Source of the DNA: Embleya sp040605455
GTDB taxonomy: Bacteria; Actinomycetota; Actinomycetes; Streptomycetales; Streptomycetaceae
Assembly: GCF_040605455.1 (NCBI RefSeq)
Contig: NZ_JBEXCV010000029.1
Span: 6,455 to 70,454 of the forward strand
Length of the DNA: 64,000 bases
Reading direction: 5' to 3'
Shown here one piece after another: positions 8,801 to 16,423 of the stretch; the stretch's first letter is position 1; every line of letters starts with the position of its first letter. A model generated the notes under the pieces. It saw only the letters and a list, made by a program, of their open reading frames with translations, was not told the origin of the DNA and ran no database searches. A program made the translations under genes and the position numbers.

Positions 8801-9414
8801 TCGCCGAACACCGAGGGCGCCAGGCCGTCGTCCTGGACCCGCTTGCGCAGCCGGCTCAACTCGGTCAGCCCGGCGTTGATCCGCTGGTTCTTGCCGCGTG
8901 TCTTGTACAGCTCGCCGGCGCGCTCCTCCAGGCGGGTCAGCACCTCGCCGAGCCGAGCCGAGGAGCGCGATTCGAACAGCGCCCGCCCGATGTCGCCCTC
9001 ACCCCGGAGCAGTTCGGCCCCGCCCTCGCGCAACCCGGCGTGGTCCAGCGCGAACACGTGCCGGAAGTCGTCCCGGCCCACGCCCGCGAGCACCCGGGTC
9101 AGCTCGGTCTCGGCGAGCACCGTGCCGTTCGCGCGGGTGAGCGGGTTCTTGTCCCGCTTGTGCCGCACCACGTCCAGCACGCCCCCTTGCTCGTCGCGCA
9201 CCAGGGCGCCGAGCTTGAGGTCGCGCATCGCGTGCACGAAGTCGTACGAGGTCTGCCGGTCCATCCCGTACAGAAGTTGCTCCAAGGCGTGCCGCACGGT
9301 GGACTTGCCGGCCTCGTTCGGGCCGCAGATCACGTGCACGCCCGGCGCGCCGAGCTCGATGTGCCGGTCGGTGAAGCAGCCGAACGCGATCAGGTCGAGC
9401 CGGTCGATTCTCAT
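5881..9414 (-). CDS. YhaN-like AAA/SbcC-type ATPase with long coiled coil
   Basis: This 1177-aa protein begins MRIDRLDLIAFGCFTDRHIEL and carries a Walker A motif GPNEAGKST at about residues 30-38. The middle (about 200-1000) is Ala/Arg/Glu-rich with heptad character, as expected of SMC/Rad50-like arms. The C-terminus has a signature-like GTRDQLYLALRLASLD and a Walker B motif PIVLDDIAMTFDD. This matches the YhaN family, an SbcC/Rad50 relative. Its start overlaps the stop of the metallophosphoesterase gene (ATGA), so the two are coupled and likely form a nuclease complex acting on broken or hairpinned DNA. No zinc-hook CxxC is visible in the arm, as is usual for YhaN rather than SbcC. The very long open frame on the opposite strand is a codon-bias shadow. 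Confidence 0.9.
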   Translation of the reverse strand: MRIDRLDLIAFGCFTDRHIELGAPGVHVICGPNEAGKSTVRHALEQLLYGMDRQTSYDFVHAMRDLKLGALVRDEQGGVLDVVRHKRDKNPLTRANGTVLAETELTRVLAGVGRDDFRHVFALDHAGLREGGAELLRGEGDIGRALFESRSSARLGEVLTRLEERAGELYKTRGKNQRINAGLTELSRLRKRVQDDGLAPSVFGEAVKEARRAEEERDRLGRDRSDARAAANRLDRIRQALPVLARRSALDAERVELLAEGPPVAADLAAELAALDERAREAAVEGTRVVRDLAEARRESADVVVDRALSAHAAEVDALHADVAAVRDAVDLAADADAEASQTRAGAAELLFRVRPDRALDDPTAYDVPAGVGERVMELRDRLKMCEARLAGAAEQVAHRRARLDAARATCDLTPEPGDPAALRALRRVVPGGLVEDIVRDEQRAAELEREAEDLRARHDLHDPALFADDRAARLRLPGRERVAEHVEQTTRVLDELHTIAKDRDAAVAGHDARRRELAVLSPADVPPTPADWAAARAERDLLWTRICASPPLTDDRIDAFEQAVRAADEIAARIARRAEDAVRRGRLLVDLEHDERTLARLAERRQEATARRDELAEQWTRAWVAGGLPAPDPHDAAALLDAIRDLARVEVEARTLRARAAAGRERAAELVTAFRTALAESGAPTTTSTLAALIEQADARRDALADAARVRESALAAVREAEAELAEADAESNRARDERAAWEQRWHDLVHGLDLPEGDPDAVAAAVGTLAKVAAAVGHAAEAELRRVRAADRVAGFGARVAEVFAACGRPVPTEVDGRPPFAAVFALHGELTTARSAEEARDRLAERIARLEHAVAAGREAGEHIAAELAALVAAAGAADAEQLRRAVGRSARVREVERALAEHRELLSPEVEQEAARYAPEELDVEIEDAARRVEEAEAAYAAAGEALGRRRQIVLDMERESTAAVRAQEEAAGTVAAIAEDTEEFVRLRLAREVLLRCMEDYRKQNQAPVLARAEEVFTALTAGRFDRLLVETDGRKGAPVLRARRAGGSSSAVGHGFDAAFAAGSIGVDEMSEGTRDQLYLALRLASLDAYADAGRAMPIVLDDIAMTFDDGRTRAMLAVLDAMADRFQVVLFTHHPHLGRLAVDTLAPGRAHVHELPVYVAGSAAGGPPVA

Positions 9415-10667
9415 CCGGACTCCCCGTCGGTCCCGGTGACCAGCGCGGTGAGCAGGTCGACCGCCTGGTCGAAGATGTCCGCGCGCCAGGTCGGGTCCGC
9501 GGGCGCGATGCCTTCCTCGGCCACCTTGGGATCGAGCGTGCGCAGCCCCGGCACGGCCCGGACCAGCTGTTCCAGCGCGGTGGGATCGGCGCGCAGCATC
9601 CTGGCGGTGCGCGCGAGGTCCTCCACCAGCGTGGGCAACTCGACGCCCGCGTCGCCCAGGTCGCGATGCCGGGTCTCCAGCCGGACCTTTTCCAGCCACA
9701 CCCCGGAGAACTCGGCGGCCAGGGCGCGGGTTTCGAACACGAACCGGCGTTCGTCCCGCCACAACGCCTCGTGCGCGTCGCTGGCGCCGACGATGCGGAC
9801 CCGGGTGGCCAGCAACCGGTCGCCGGCCGCGGCCCGCTCCTCGGCCAAGTGCCGACGCACCGAATCCAGCACGTCCTCGACCCCGCTCGCCCCCGTCGCG
9901 TCCACCTCCAGCCGCGCCCAACGCACCACGTCCAAATCGCGGTGCTCGATCACGGCCCGGCCCCGGTCGCCGTCGACGGTGATCAGCGTCGCGCCCTTGG
10001 GCCCGGTCTCGCGGGCGTGCCGGCCCTGCACATTGCCCGGGAAAACGATCCACGGCTCGGCCTCGTGCACCACCTCGCGGGTGTGCACGTGGCCGAGTGC
10101 CCAGTAGTCGTAGCCGCGCGAGACCAGGTCGCCGACGCTGCACGGGGCGTAGTTCGCGTGCCCTTCGGCGCCGGTCAGCGCGGTGTGCAGCAGTCCGACG
10201 TTGAACATCCCGCCGCGCGGTGCCGGATAGCTCAGCGCGAGGTTGTCGGTCACGTCCCGGACTGCGAAGCCCTGGCCGTGCACGGCCAGGCCGAGGCCCT
10301 CGAACGCGACGGTCTCCGGACGCGCGGTGGAGAACCGGTGCACGTTGGCGGGCAGGCGCAGCTCGCGGGTGATCCGGCTGTCCGCGTCGTGGTTGCCCGC
10401 GACCAGCAGCACCGGGATGTCCGCCTCGGCCAGGCGGCGCATCTGCACGGCGAAGAACAATCCCGTGTGGTAGTCCTTCCAGTCGCCGTCGTAGATGTCG
10501 CCCGCGAGCAGCACCGCGTCGACCGCCTCGGCCAGGGCCAGGTCCACCAGGTTGACCACCGCGTGGCGGGCCGCGTCGCGGATCCGGGTCGCGGGCGCTC
10601 CCTCGTAGCCGGAGAGTCCCCGCAGCGGGCTGTCGATGTGCAGGTCGGCGGCGTGCAGCAGCTTCAT
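9411..10667 (-). CDS. YhaO/SbcD-like DNA repair metallophosphoesterase
   Basis: The 418-aa product starts MKLLHAADLHIDSPLRG, which holds the first metal-binding DLH motif. It continues with LAGDIYDGD (second motif), VAGNHDADS (third), LLHT and ALGHVHTRE (last His ligands). These are the five Mre11/SbcD phosphoesterase motifs in order. A C-terminal region of about 150 residues is typical of YhaO, which differs from SbcD in lacking the capping domain. The ATG at 10667 has GGAGG 11 nt upstream. It is the first gene of a two-gene operon with the YhaN-like ATPase. Likely role: double-strand-end processing with manganese-dependent nuclease activity. Confidence 0.9.
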   Translation of the reverse strand: MKLLHAADLHIDSPLRGLSGYEGAPATRIRDAARHAVVNLVDLALAEAVDAVLLAGDIYDGDWKDYHTGLFFAVQMRRLAEADIPVLLVAGNHDADSRITRELRLPANVHRFSTARPETVAFEGLGLAVHGQGFAVRDVTDNLALSYPAPRGGMFNVGLLHTALTGAEGHANYAPCSVGDLVSRGYDYWALGHVHTREVVHEAEPWIVFPGNVQGRHARETGPKGATLITVDGDRGRAVIEHRDLDVVRWARLEVDATGASGVEDVLDSVRRHLAEERAAAGDRLLATRVRIVGASDAHEALWRDERRFVFETRALAAEFSGVWLEKVRLETRHRDLGDAGVELPTLVEDLARTARMLRADPTALEQLVRAVPGLRTLDPKVAEEGIAPADPTWRADIFDQAVDLLTALVTGTDGESG

Positions 10668-10863
10668 CGAGCGGGGCGCCTCCGGTCGGCGGTCACACGG
10701 GCAGCCCAGGATAGGCACACGGCACCGACAGGGCGGCGGTTTCGGTCCGGTCCGGCAAAGGGTGGGGCCCGCCCCACCCTCGATCCGCCAGTCACCTACC
10801 TGGTTCGCGGGCGGTCGCCCGGCCAGGCTGGAGGAAACGCTGCACATCCGTCCTGGAGTCGCC

Positions 10864-11211
10864 GTGACAGTTCGCCACACCGACCGGAGCCGATCGGTCC
10901 CGACCGCTCGCGCCGCCTGCGCGGTCTGCGCGGTGGCCGGCGCGATCCTGTGCCTGGCGGCCGCCCACCGGTACGGGTTCTCCGCCGACCTGGACCTGGT
11001 CGGGCTGCTGCGCCGGCCAGCGCCGCCACTCACGCTGGTGTTCGGCATCTGCGGTCTGCTGGTGGCGCTGCGCACTCGCCCGGGCAGCGGAAAACCGGTT
11101 GAACCGGACCGGCATTCGGCGGCACTGTGGAGACTCCGCCGAAGGGCGGTGGGTACGAGCGGGCCGCCCCGTCACGGGGAGGGGGCGACCCACTCACGCA
11201 CTACTGGTTAG
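10864..11211 (+). CDS. Small membrane protein, unknown function
   Basis: I chose the GTG at 10864 because GGAG precedes it by 5 nt. The 115-aa product has two hydrophobic stretches: AACAVCAVAGAILCLAAA at about residues 19-36 and LTLVFGICGLLVAL at about 60-73. A basic, Pro/Arg-rich tail follows. No family is recognised. It lies in the 560-bp region between the divergent yhaO-like gene and tRNA-Val, and its promoter would be shared with or abut that of the yhaO-like gene. Real gene status is moderately likely. Confidence 0.5.
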   Translation: MTVRHTDRSRSVPTARAACAVCAVAGAILCLAAAHRYGFSADLDLVGLLRRPAPPLTLVFGICGLLVALRTRPGSGKPVEPDRHSAALWRLRRRAVGTSGPPRHGEGATHSRTTG

Positions 11212-11233
11212 GATGTGCACGAAACCTACGCAG

Positions 11234-11305
11234 GCTCGCGTAGCTCAGCGGGAGAGCGCCTCGTTCACACCGAGGAAGTCACTGGTTCGATCCCAGTCGT
11301 GAGCA
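11234..11305 (+). tRNA. tRNA-Val (anticodon CAC)
   Basis: A complete cloverleaf can be folded by eye. The acceptor stem is GCTCGCG with CGTGAGC (one G-U pair), the D arm GCTC/GAGC, the anticodon stem CCTCG/CGAGG with loop TTCACAC, a 5-nt variable loop, and the T arm ACTGG TTCGATC CCAGT. The discriminator is A at 11305. Anticodon CAC reads GUG valine codons. The 3' CCA is not encoded (CCG follows). A strong hairpin at 11332-11359 probably terminates the transcript. No integrase or duplicated tRNA 3' end was found nearby. Confidence 0.96.
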
Positions 11306-11309
11306 CCGA

Positions 11310-11858
11310 TCATCCGATGATCCGCATCAATCGAGGGCCGCTCCTGCGAGCGGCCCTCGGCACGTCCAGGACGGTTCCCGGCAACAGTCGGTCCGGATCC
11401 GCGCCGATCACATCACTGTTCGCCGCGTACAGCGCCGGCCACCCGCCGATCACACCCAGGTCGCGCGCGATCGAGGACAGCGTGTCGCCCTCCTTGACCG
11501 TGTAGGTCGCCCCCAGCAGCCCGATCTGTCGGGCACACTGCGGCCACGCCTCCCAGCCCTGCAGCCGCAGGATCTCCTCGGCGACGGTGATCTGTTCCCG
11601 GCGGGTGGCTCGATCCGGGCGGGTGGCGTACTCCTGCCCGCCCGCCTCGGCCCACGTGCTCGGCATGATCTGCAGCCCGCCGTAGTAGCCGTTCCCGGTG
11701 TTCAGGTCCCAGCGACCGCTGCTCTCGCAGTCCGCGATCCGGTCCCAGATCCGGTCCTCGACCGCCATCGCGGGTGCGGCCGGCAGCACGACCAGCCCGG
11801 CGCCCACGACGCCGGCGAGCAGTAGCAGGACGGACGATCCGATCATCAGCTTGGCCAT
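11310..11858 (-). CDS. Secreted Rpf-like transglycosylase with C-terminal LysM domain
   Basis: From the ATG at 11858 the 182-aa product starts MAKLMIGSSVLLLLAGVV, a signal peptide probably cleaved after APAMA. The next 75 residues form a transglycosylase/resuscitation-promoting-factor domain with the catalytic glutamate in DCESSGRWDLNTGNGYYGG and the following LQIMPSTW. Residues 125-170 are a LysM peptidoglycan-binding domain (YTVKEGDTLSSIA). This architecture is typical of Streptomyces Rpf proteins that remodel the wall during germination. The coding 3' end overlaps the hairpin that terminates the opposite tRNA-Val transcript. A c-di-AMP riboswitch is common before such genes in Streptomyces; I could not make one out in the 200 bp upstream. 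Confidence 0.9.
   Translation of the reverse strand: MAKLMIGSSVLLLLAGVVGAGLVVLPAAPAMAVEDRIWDRIADCESSGRWDLNTGNGYYGGLQIMPSTWAEAGGQEYATRPDRATRREQITVAEEILRLQGWEAWPQCARQIGLLGATYTVKEGDTLSSIARDLGVIGGWPALYAANSDVIGADPDRLLPGTVLDVPRAARRSGPRLMRIIG
11332..11359 (+). terminator. Hairpin terminator of tRNA-Val, inside the 3' end of the rpf-like gene
   Basis: CGAGGGCCGCTC (11332-11343) and GAGCGGCCCTCG (11348-11359) form a perfect 12-bp stem with a 4-nt loop, 27 bp after the tRNA. The site also codes for the last residues of the convergent rpf-like gene, beyond its LysM domain. Confidence 0.7.
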
Positions 11859-12070
11859 GTCGGCCGACAGTAGGCAGCGAACGCCCGAAATCGGCTGACC
11901 CGACCGACGGCAGGCCGATGAATCACCCGGGTGTCCCAACGCGGACACCGTCGCACCCGGGCCGGCCGCTCACGCGGGCGAAGCGGGCTCCGGCCTGCAA
12001 GCACACACGGGTCGGGAGAGGGGGTCCGGTGCCGTGACCGGAAACGTTCACCGATCCTCGGCGCCCGGCA

Positions 12071-12373
12071 CTAGCCCAAGTCCGGCAGCAGGCCGGAGGG
12101 GATGTCCAGCCCCGAGGGGATCAGTCCGGACGGCAACAACCCCGAGGGCAGACCCGGTTGCTGGGGCGCCCGGGTGCCGGGGGTCTTGCTCGGGCTGTCC
12201 CCGCCGTCGTCCCCGCGGGCGATCAGGATGATCGCGGTCACCACGGCCGCCACCACCACGAGTGCGATCACCAGCGTGATCAGCGGGTTGCCGCGCCGGC
12301 CGCCGCGCTGAGCGGGCGGGGGCGGCTGCCCGGGTTGTTGTGGATAGGGCGGTGGCGGTTCGTGGTGCGACAC
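12071..12373 (-). CDS. Small single-pass membrane protein with Pro-rich head and PSGLL repeats
   Basis: The 100-aa product has a Pro/Gln-rich cytoplasmic head (HEPPPPYPQQPGQPPPP), a basic stop GGRRGN, one membrane helix (LITLVIALVVVAAVVTAIIL at about 31-50), and an outer tail. The tail ends in an imperfect pentapeptide repeat (PSGLL, PSGLI, PSGLDI, PSGLL) from about residue 75. No catalytic motif is seen. Such Pro-head/one-TM proteins are common in actinomycetes, where the tail may contact wall or partner proteins. It lies between the rpf-like gene and an acetyltransferase gene, all on the minus strand but with separate gaps. Confidence 0.7.
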   Translation of the reverse strand: MSHHEPPPPYPQQPGQPPPPAQRGGRRGNPLITLVIALVVVAAVVTAIILIARGDDGGDSPSKTPGTRAPQQPGLPSGLLPSGLIPSGLDIPSGLLPDLG

Positions 12374-12587
12374 GGCTTCGACTCCCCCAAGCGACCGGTG
12401 CCGGGGCCGAACTATCCCCGAACACCCATGCTGTCACGATCGGGACGCCCAGGCGCCGGTCCACCGAAGTCCAGGCAAACTCATCACCGAATCGGGGGAA
12501 ATCCCGAACCGGCCCGGCGCGGGACGACCGTTTTGGATGTCCCACCGCCGGACACCCGGCACGGTGCACCACACGCCCGCAACGTCG

Positions 12588-12696
12588 ATCGGCACGGATC
12601 CGCAGACGGATCCGGAGTCGGCACGGATCCGCTGTCGGCACGGAACCTCGGTCGGCGCGGATCTTCGGTCAGCACAGGTCCTTGGTCAGCAACTCG
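12588..12696. repeat. Imperfect 17-bp tandem repeat overlapping the end of the acetyltransferase gene
   Basis: Units of 17 bp follow one another from 12617: GTCGGCACGGATCCGCT, GTCGGCACGGAACCTCG, GTCGGCGCGGATCTTCG, GTCAGCACAGGTCCTTG, then a partial unit. A further unit (12588-12604) lies upstream. The fourth unit contains the acetyltransferase stop codon region (12669). The rest of the 295-bp gap 12374-12668 shows no gene. Confidence 0.75.
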
Positions 12697-13247
12697 AACT
12701 CCAGATCGTCGCGCAGTGGCCTGCCGAACCGTTCGTTGCCGTACGGGAAGGGGGAAAACACGCCGGTTCGGGCAAAGCCGCGCCGCTCGTACCAGGCGAT
12801 CAGTTCCTCGCGCTGGCGTATGACGGTCATCTGCATGCGCTTGGCGCCCCACTGCTCCACCGCGACCCGCTCGGCCTCGCCCAGTAGCGACCGGCCCAGG
12901 CCGCCGCCCTGCCGGCCCGGTCGGATCGCGAACATCCCGAAGTAGACGACCGAGTCCCCGCGACGCTCCAGCTGACAACAACCCAGCAGCACGCCGTCGC
13001 GCTCGGCGAGCCACATCACACTGTCGGCCCCCGCGACGACCGCCGCGACGCCGTCGACGTCGGTGCGCTGCCCCTCCAGGAGGTGCGCCTCGGTGGTCCA
13101 GCCCTGTCGGCTCTCGTCTCCGCGATAGGCGGACTCGATCAGCTCCACCAGGGCAGGGATGTCGGTTGGTCCGGCCTGGCGGAAGGAGATGGGGATGAGC
13201 CCCTCGGGGGATTCGTGCGTCCGCGTCGACGCGTCCTGCGGCACCAT
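12669..13247 (-). CDS. GNAT-family N-acetyltransferase
   Basis: The 192-aa product shows a full GNAT domain from about residue 22: FRQAGPTDIPALVELIESAYRG (strand 1/helix 1), YFGMFAIRPGRQGGGLGRSLL with the acetyl-CoA pyrophosphate loop (Q/RxxGxG/A), and MTVIRQREELIAWYERRGF in the last helix-strand unit. The ATG at 13247 has a purine-rich AGGGGCGAG about 10 nt upstream. The substrate is unknown. The last codons are part of a 17-bp tandem repeat, so the C-terminus (LTKDLC) may have been reshaped by it. It is not obviously in an operon. Confidence 0.85.
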   Translation of the reverse strand: MVPQDASTRTHESPEGLIPISFRQAGPTDIPALVELIESAYRGDESRQGWTTEAHLLEGQRTDVDGVAAVVAGADSVMWLAERDGVLLGCCQLERRGDSVVYFGMFAIRPGRQGGGLGRSLLGEAERVAVEQWGAKRMQMTVIRQREELIAWYERRGFARTGVFSPFPYGNERFGRPLRDDLEFELLTKDLC

Positions 13248-13446
13248 TGTTGTTTCTCGCCCCTCGTCGATTCGGCGATGTGTTCCATGCCGCCCCCGAG
13301 CGTACGGCGCGGGTTCCGCCAGGACCCCTCCGCTTTCGGTCACGCTCGGGCGGTGACAAGGTGTCCGAAGCGTGGCAACCGGATGGCCTCGCCATGGATC
13401 GAGAGCCATCGGGCGACAAGACATGGAAAAACGGGAGAAGTCGCAC

Positions 13447-15591
13447 ATGGTGAGGGCAGGCGTTCGCCGGCTGCTGGACATACGAAGGACCAGGCTCTCC
13501 CTGGCCCTGGTGGGTCTGTGGCTGCTCGCCGCATGCGTCGCCGTCCGACAGGCCAACGAGGTACTCGACCGACCTCAGGACCGCAGGCTGCCGGATCTGG
13601 ACGCCTGGCTCGGCCCTCAGGGCGTCCTGCACCTGCCCGGCTCGCTCTACGACACCGACTCGCGCGGCACCACCTTCAGTGGCACTCCCTTCGCGGGTTG
13701 GGTGCTGCGCCCGCTCACCAATGCGGCGGAGAACGCGTTGGGCGTCGCGTGGACGATCGTGACGCTGCTGATCGTGGCCGCGATCGGGGTGCTGGTCGCG
13801 TACGCCCTCCCGGCGTTTCGCACGCGTCGTGCCCGACTGCTCGCGGCCCCGCTGATCATCAGTCTCCTGGTGCTGTCGCTGCCGGTGCGGGGCAACCTCT
13901 CGCTCGGCCAGCTGAGTCTGCTCCCGGTGCTGCTCGTGCTGCCCGCGTTGCTCAGACCCGCTCCGGGCAAGCTCGCCTCGATCGCCGCCGGTGCCGCCGC
14001 CGCGCTGCACCCGGCGATGCTGCTGTTCACCGTCTACCTGTGGATGACGGGCAGACAGCGGGCGGCCGCGAACACGGCCGGCACATTCCTGGCCGGCACC
14101 GCGCTCGCCTGGATCACCATGCCGCGCGACTCGTACACGTACTGGGTGCACCACGTCGCGGGCGCGGGCCTGGGCGGCGACGCCGACGCGCTGTCCAACC
14201 AGTCGCTGCACGGCCTGATGCTGCGGATCGGGCTCTCCGGGCCGTTGGAGATCGGGCTCGTGGTGCTGCTGTCCGCGGCGGTGTTGTGGTTCGGCCTGCC
14301 GCGCGCGGTGGCCTATGCCAAGGACGGGCAGGCCCTGCTCGGCATCGCACTGGCCGGCTGTGTGATGGTCGCGGTGGCCCCGGTGTCCTGGCAGCACCAG
14401 CAGTTGTGGATCCTGCTCGCCGCCGCCGGTCGCCTCGGCGCCCGGCAGACCGACCGCATGGTGTGGCCGGTCGCGGTCTTCATGATCATGACGTTCGACA
14501 GCAAGACGCTGATCTGGGACAAGTTGTCCGCCGTCCGGGTGATCGCCGACAACGGGCCGCTGCTGCTCGCGGTCGCCTCGGCGTGCGCGGTGCCGTTCAT
14601 CACCAAAGCCTCGGCCAAGTGGACCCCGCAGGCGATGCCGCAGGGGGTCGCCACGCAGAGCCGGTTCTCCTGGATCCCGGCGCTGCCGTTCGGCTGGCGT
14701 CCGCTGTCCCGGCCGAACCTGCTGCTCGAACTGCTGATGATCCGGGTCGGCTACCAGGCCTACTCGTTCATCCGGGCGTCGGTGCCCGACCAGCGCCGAG
14801 TCGCCGAGACGCACGGGCAACAGATCATCGACCTGGAGAAGTTCCTGCACGTCGACGTCGAGCGGAGTCTGAACCACTTCGTGGCGAAGATCGGCTGGCT
14901 GGAGAACGGCATGAACTTCTTCTACGAGACGTTCCACTTCATCGTGCCGCTGACCATCCTGGCGATCCTGTACGTGCGCAAGCCCGCCGCGTACCGCTCG
15001 GCCCGCACCGTGCTGAGCGTGGCCACGATCACCGGCCTGGTCGGCTTCTGGCTCTACCCGCTCGCGCCGCCGCGGCTGATGCCCGGCTACGACTACATCG
15101 ACACCGTGCACGGCGTGCAGGACCTGAACAATCCGGACTTCGGCGCACTCACCAAGATCTCCAACCAGTACGCGGCGATGCCTTCGCTGCACGTGGGCTG
15201 GTCGTTGTGGTGCGGCCTGATGATCCTGGCCATCGCACCCAAGGGCTGGCGCTGGCTGGGTCTGCTCTATCCGGTGTCCACCACGCTGGTGGTGATGGGC
15301 ACCGCGAACCACTGGATCATGGACGCGGTCGGCGGCGCCGCCGTGGTCACCCTCGGCTTCGCGGTCCAGTACATGCTCACCGGGCGCTCGGCCTTCTCGG
15401 TCGAGCCGCCCGCCGTGCCCGTCCCGGCGCCGGCCGGTGCCGGGTCCGGCGGCAAGGCCGCCGAAGCGATTAACACAGCGGCACCGCCCCGGGCCGGCGA
15501 GTCGGTGGTGATCACCCGTTCGTTGGAATCAAAGCGGGATGATACCGATCCACGTGATGATTCCGACAAACAGCCTGCCAGTCATAAATAG
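13447..15591 (+). CDS. Fusion of GT87-type mannosyltransferase and PAP2 phosphatase, polytopic membrane protein
   Basis: The 714-aa product joins two enzymes. The N-terminal half (about 1-400) is a polytopic GT-C/GT87-like glycosyltransferase with eight or more hydrophobic helices and an AAALHPAMLLF segment; this family uses polyprenyl-phosphate sugars, usually mannose. The C-terminal half (about 435-660) is a PAP2-like inositolphosphotransferase/phosphatase, with AMPSLHVGWSLWCG and NHWIMDAVGG carrying the two catalytic histidines and the aspartate. A charged tail follows. The start is the ATG at 13447, preceded by GGAG at 9 nt. Such bifunctional proteins are known in Streptomyces and are thought to act on phosphoinositide or polyprenyl glycolipids. 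The gene is monocistronic. Confidence 0.85.
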   Translation: MVRAGVRRLLDIRRTRLSLALVGLWLLAACVAVRQANEVLDRPQDRRLPDLDAWLGPQGVLHLPGSLYDTDSRGTTFSGTPFAGWVLRPLTNAAENALGVAWTIVTLLIVAAIGVLVAYALPAFRTRRARLLAAPLIISLLVLSLPVRGNLSLGQLSLLPVLLVLPALLRPAPGKLASIAAGAAAALHPAMLLFTVYLWMTGRQRAAANTAGTFLAGTALAWITMPRDSYTYWVHHVAGAGLGGDADALSNQSLHGLMLRIGLSGPLEIGLVVLLSAAVLWFGLPRAVAYAKDGQALLGIALAGCVMVAVAPVSWQHQQLWILLAAAGRLGARQTDRMVWPVAVFMIMTFDSKTLIWDKLSAVRVIADNGPLLLAVASACAVPFITKASAKWTPQAMPQGVATQSRFSWIPALPFGWRPLSRPNLLLELLMIRVGYQAYSFIRASVPDQRRVAETHGQQIIDLEKFLHVDVERSLNHFVAKIGWLENGMNFFYETFHFIVPLTILAILYVRKPAAYRSARTVLSVATITGLVGFWLYPLAPPRLMPGYDYIDTVHGVQDLNNPDFGALTKISNQYAAMPSLHVGWSLWCGLMILAIAPKGWRWLGLLYPVSTTLVVMGTANHWIMDAVGGAAVVTLGFAVQYMLTGRSAFSVEPPAVPVPAPAGAGSGGKAAEAINTAAPPRAGESVVITRSLESKRDDTDPRDDSDKQPASHK

Positions 15592-15603
15592 TGATGAAAC
15601 ATG

Positions 15604-15626
15604 TTGCCATTGCCAACACTTTGCCA
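15604..15626. repeat. Three TTGCCA repeats upstream of the secreted-protein gene
   Basis: TTGCCA occurs at 15604-15609, 15610-15615 and 15621-15626, in an AT-richer patch about 100 bp before the ATG at 15718. The first two abut and the third is 11 bp from the second, so it could be a binding site for a regulator or sigma factor. No consensus is recognised. Confidence 0.3.
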
Positions 15627-15717
15627 ACAGCGCCCGCAACTCGATCGTGCTTCGAGCGGTAGTCACTGTGGTCGGTGCCGGAGGGGCCCGACCTTCAGCG
15701 ACATCACGAGGAGCACC

Positions 15718-16149
15718 ATGACGCACATCTCGCGCCGCGTAGCCCAGGCCGCGCTGCTCATCGCCGCAGGCGCCGCCCCGATCATCGGCGCGTCGTCCGC
15801 GCACGCGGCGGACCTGCCCACGGGTGGCCTCGGCGCGCTGACCCAGCCGGACGTCGGCGGCCTCGCCGACAAGGTCCCCGCAGCCTCCGAGGGCGCGGGC
15901 GACGTGGCGGGCGGGACTGCCTCCAAGACCCTCCCCGCAGCCTCGAAGACCGCAGGTCAGACGGCCGGCACCACTGCCGTCAACGCGAACAGGACGGTCG
16001 GCGAGACCGCCGCCACGGCCGCGCCCGCCGCCGGCCAGACGCTCGGGCAGGCGGCGCCCGCCGCCGGTCAACTCGCCAGTGGCGGCGTCCCCGCGGCGCC
16101 GTCCCTGCCCGCCGTGCCCTCCCTCGGCGGACTCCCGCTGGGCGGCTGA
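15718..16149 (+). CDS. Secreted Ala/Gly-rich low-complexity protein
   Basis: The 143-aa product has a clear signal peptide (HISRRVAQAALLIAAGAAP, cleavage probably after SSAHA). The mature part is built almost wholly from Ala, Gly, Thr, Pro and Leu, with repeated phrases such as PAASEGAGDVAGGTASKTLPAASK and AAPAAGQ occurring twice. No cysteine or enzyme motif is present. The pattern resembles small secreted coat or wall proteins of streptomycetes. GAGGAG lies 5 nt before the ATG. A 17-bp perfect hairpin 29 bp after the stop ends the transcript. Function is unknown. Confidence 0.8.
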   Translation: MTHISRRVAQAALLIAAGAAPIIGASSAHAADLPTGGLGALTQPDVGGLADKVPAASEGAGDVAGGTASKTLPAASKTAGQTAGTTAVNANRTVGETAATAAPAAGQTLGQAAPAAGQLASGGVPAAPSLPAVPSLGGLPLGG

Positions 16150-16177
16150 TTCATTCGGTTGGAATCCCAGTGAAACC

Positions 16178-16223
16178 GGCGGGGCCGGTGCGGCGTGTCC
16201 ATTGATGCCGCACCGGCCCCGCC
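16178..16223 (+). terminator. Strong hairpin terminator
   Basis: GGCGGGGCCGGTGCGGC (16178-16194) pairs perfectly with 16207-16223 (17 bp) around a 12-nt loop, just after the secreted-protein gene. There is no U-tract, as usual in high-GC actinomycetes. Confidence 0.85.
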
Positions 16224-16423
16224 GTCTGTCCGAACCGAGCTTCTCCACCATGGGGAGTAGCAAACGACCGGGTATCCCTCCGTGGGATGACGTACAAAGG
16301 GCCATCGTGCGCATCCAAACGACTTGGTGCATGTCTACGCTGTTGTGCGAGCGTTACGAAGAGTCGCAATCCTGGACATAAGACACAGGAGACCCTTCCA
16401 CCACCCCACAATCGAGGAGCACG

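Noticed and set aside
5473..10107. Very long plus-strand open frame opposite the YhaN/YhaO-like genes
   Set aside because: It is a shadow of third-position GC bias; its translation is Arg/Gly/Pro/His-rich with no domain, while the minus strand encodes full ATPase and phosphoesterase motifs.
11234..11305. Integrated element at tRNA-Val
   Set aside because: There is no integrase gene, no repeat of the tRNA 3' end, and the flanking genes look chromosomal.
11859..12060. Possible ydaO-type (c-di-AMP) riboswitch before the rpf-like gene
   Set aside because: Such switches often precede Streptomyces rpf genes, and short pieces (GGGTGATTC, a Gly-rich hairpin) look similar, but I could not pair the P1 stem or find the conserved pseudoknot segments.
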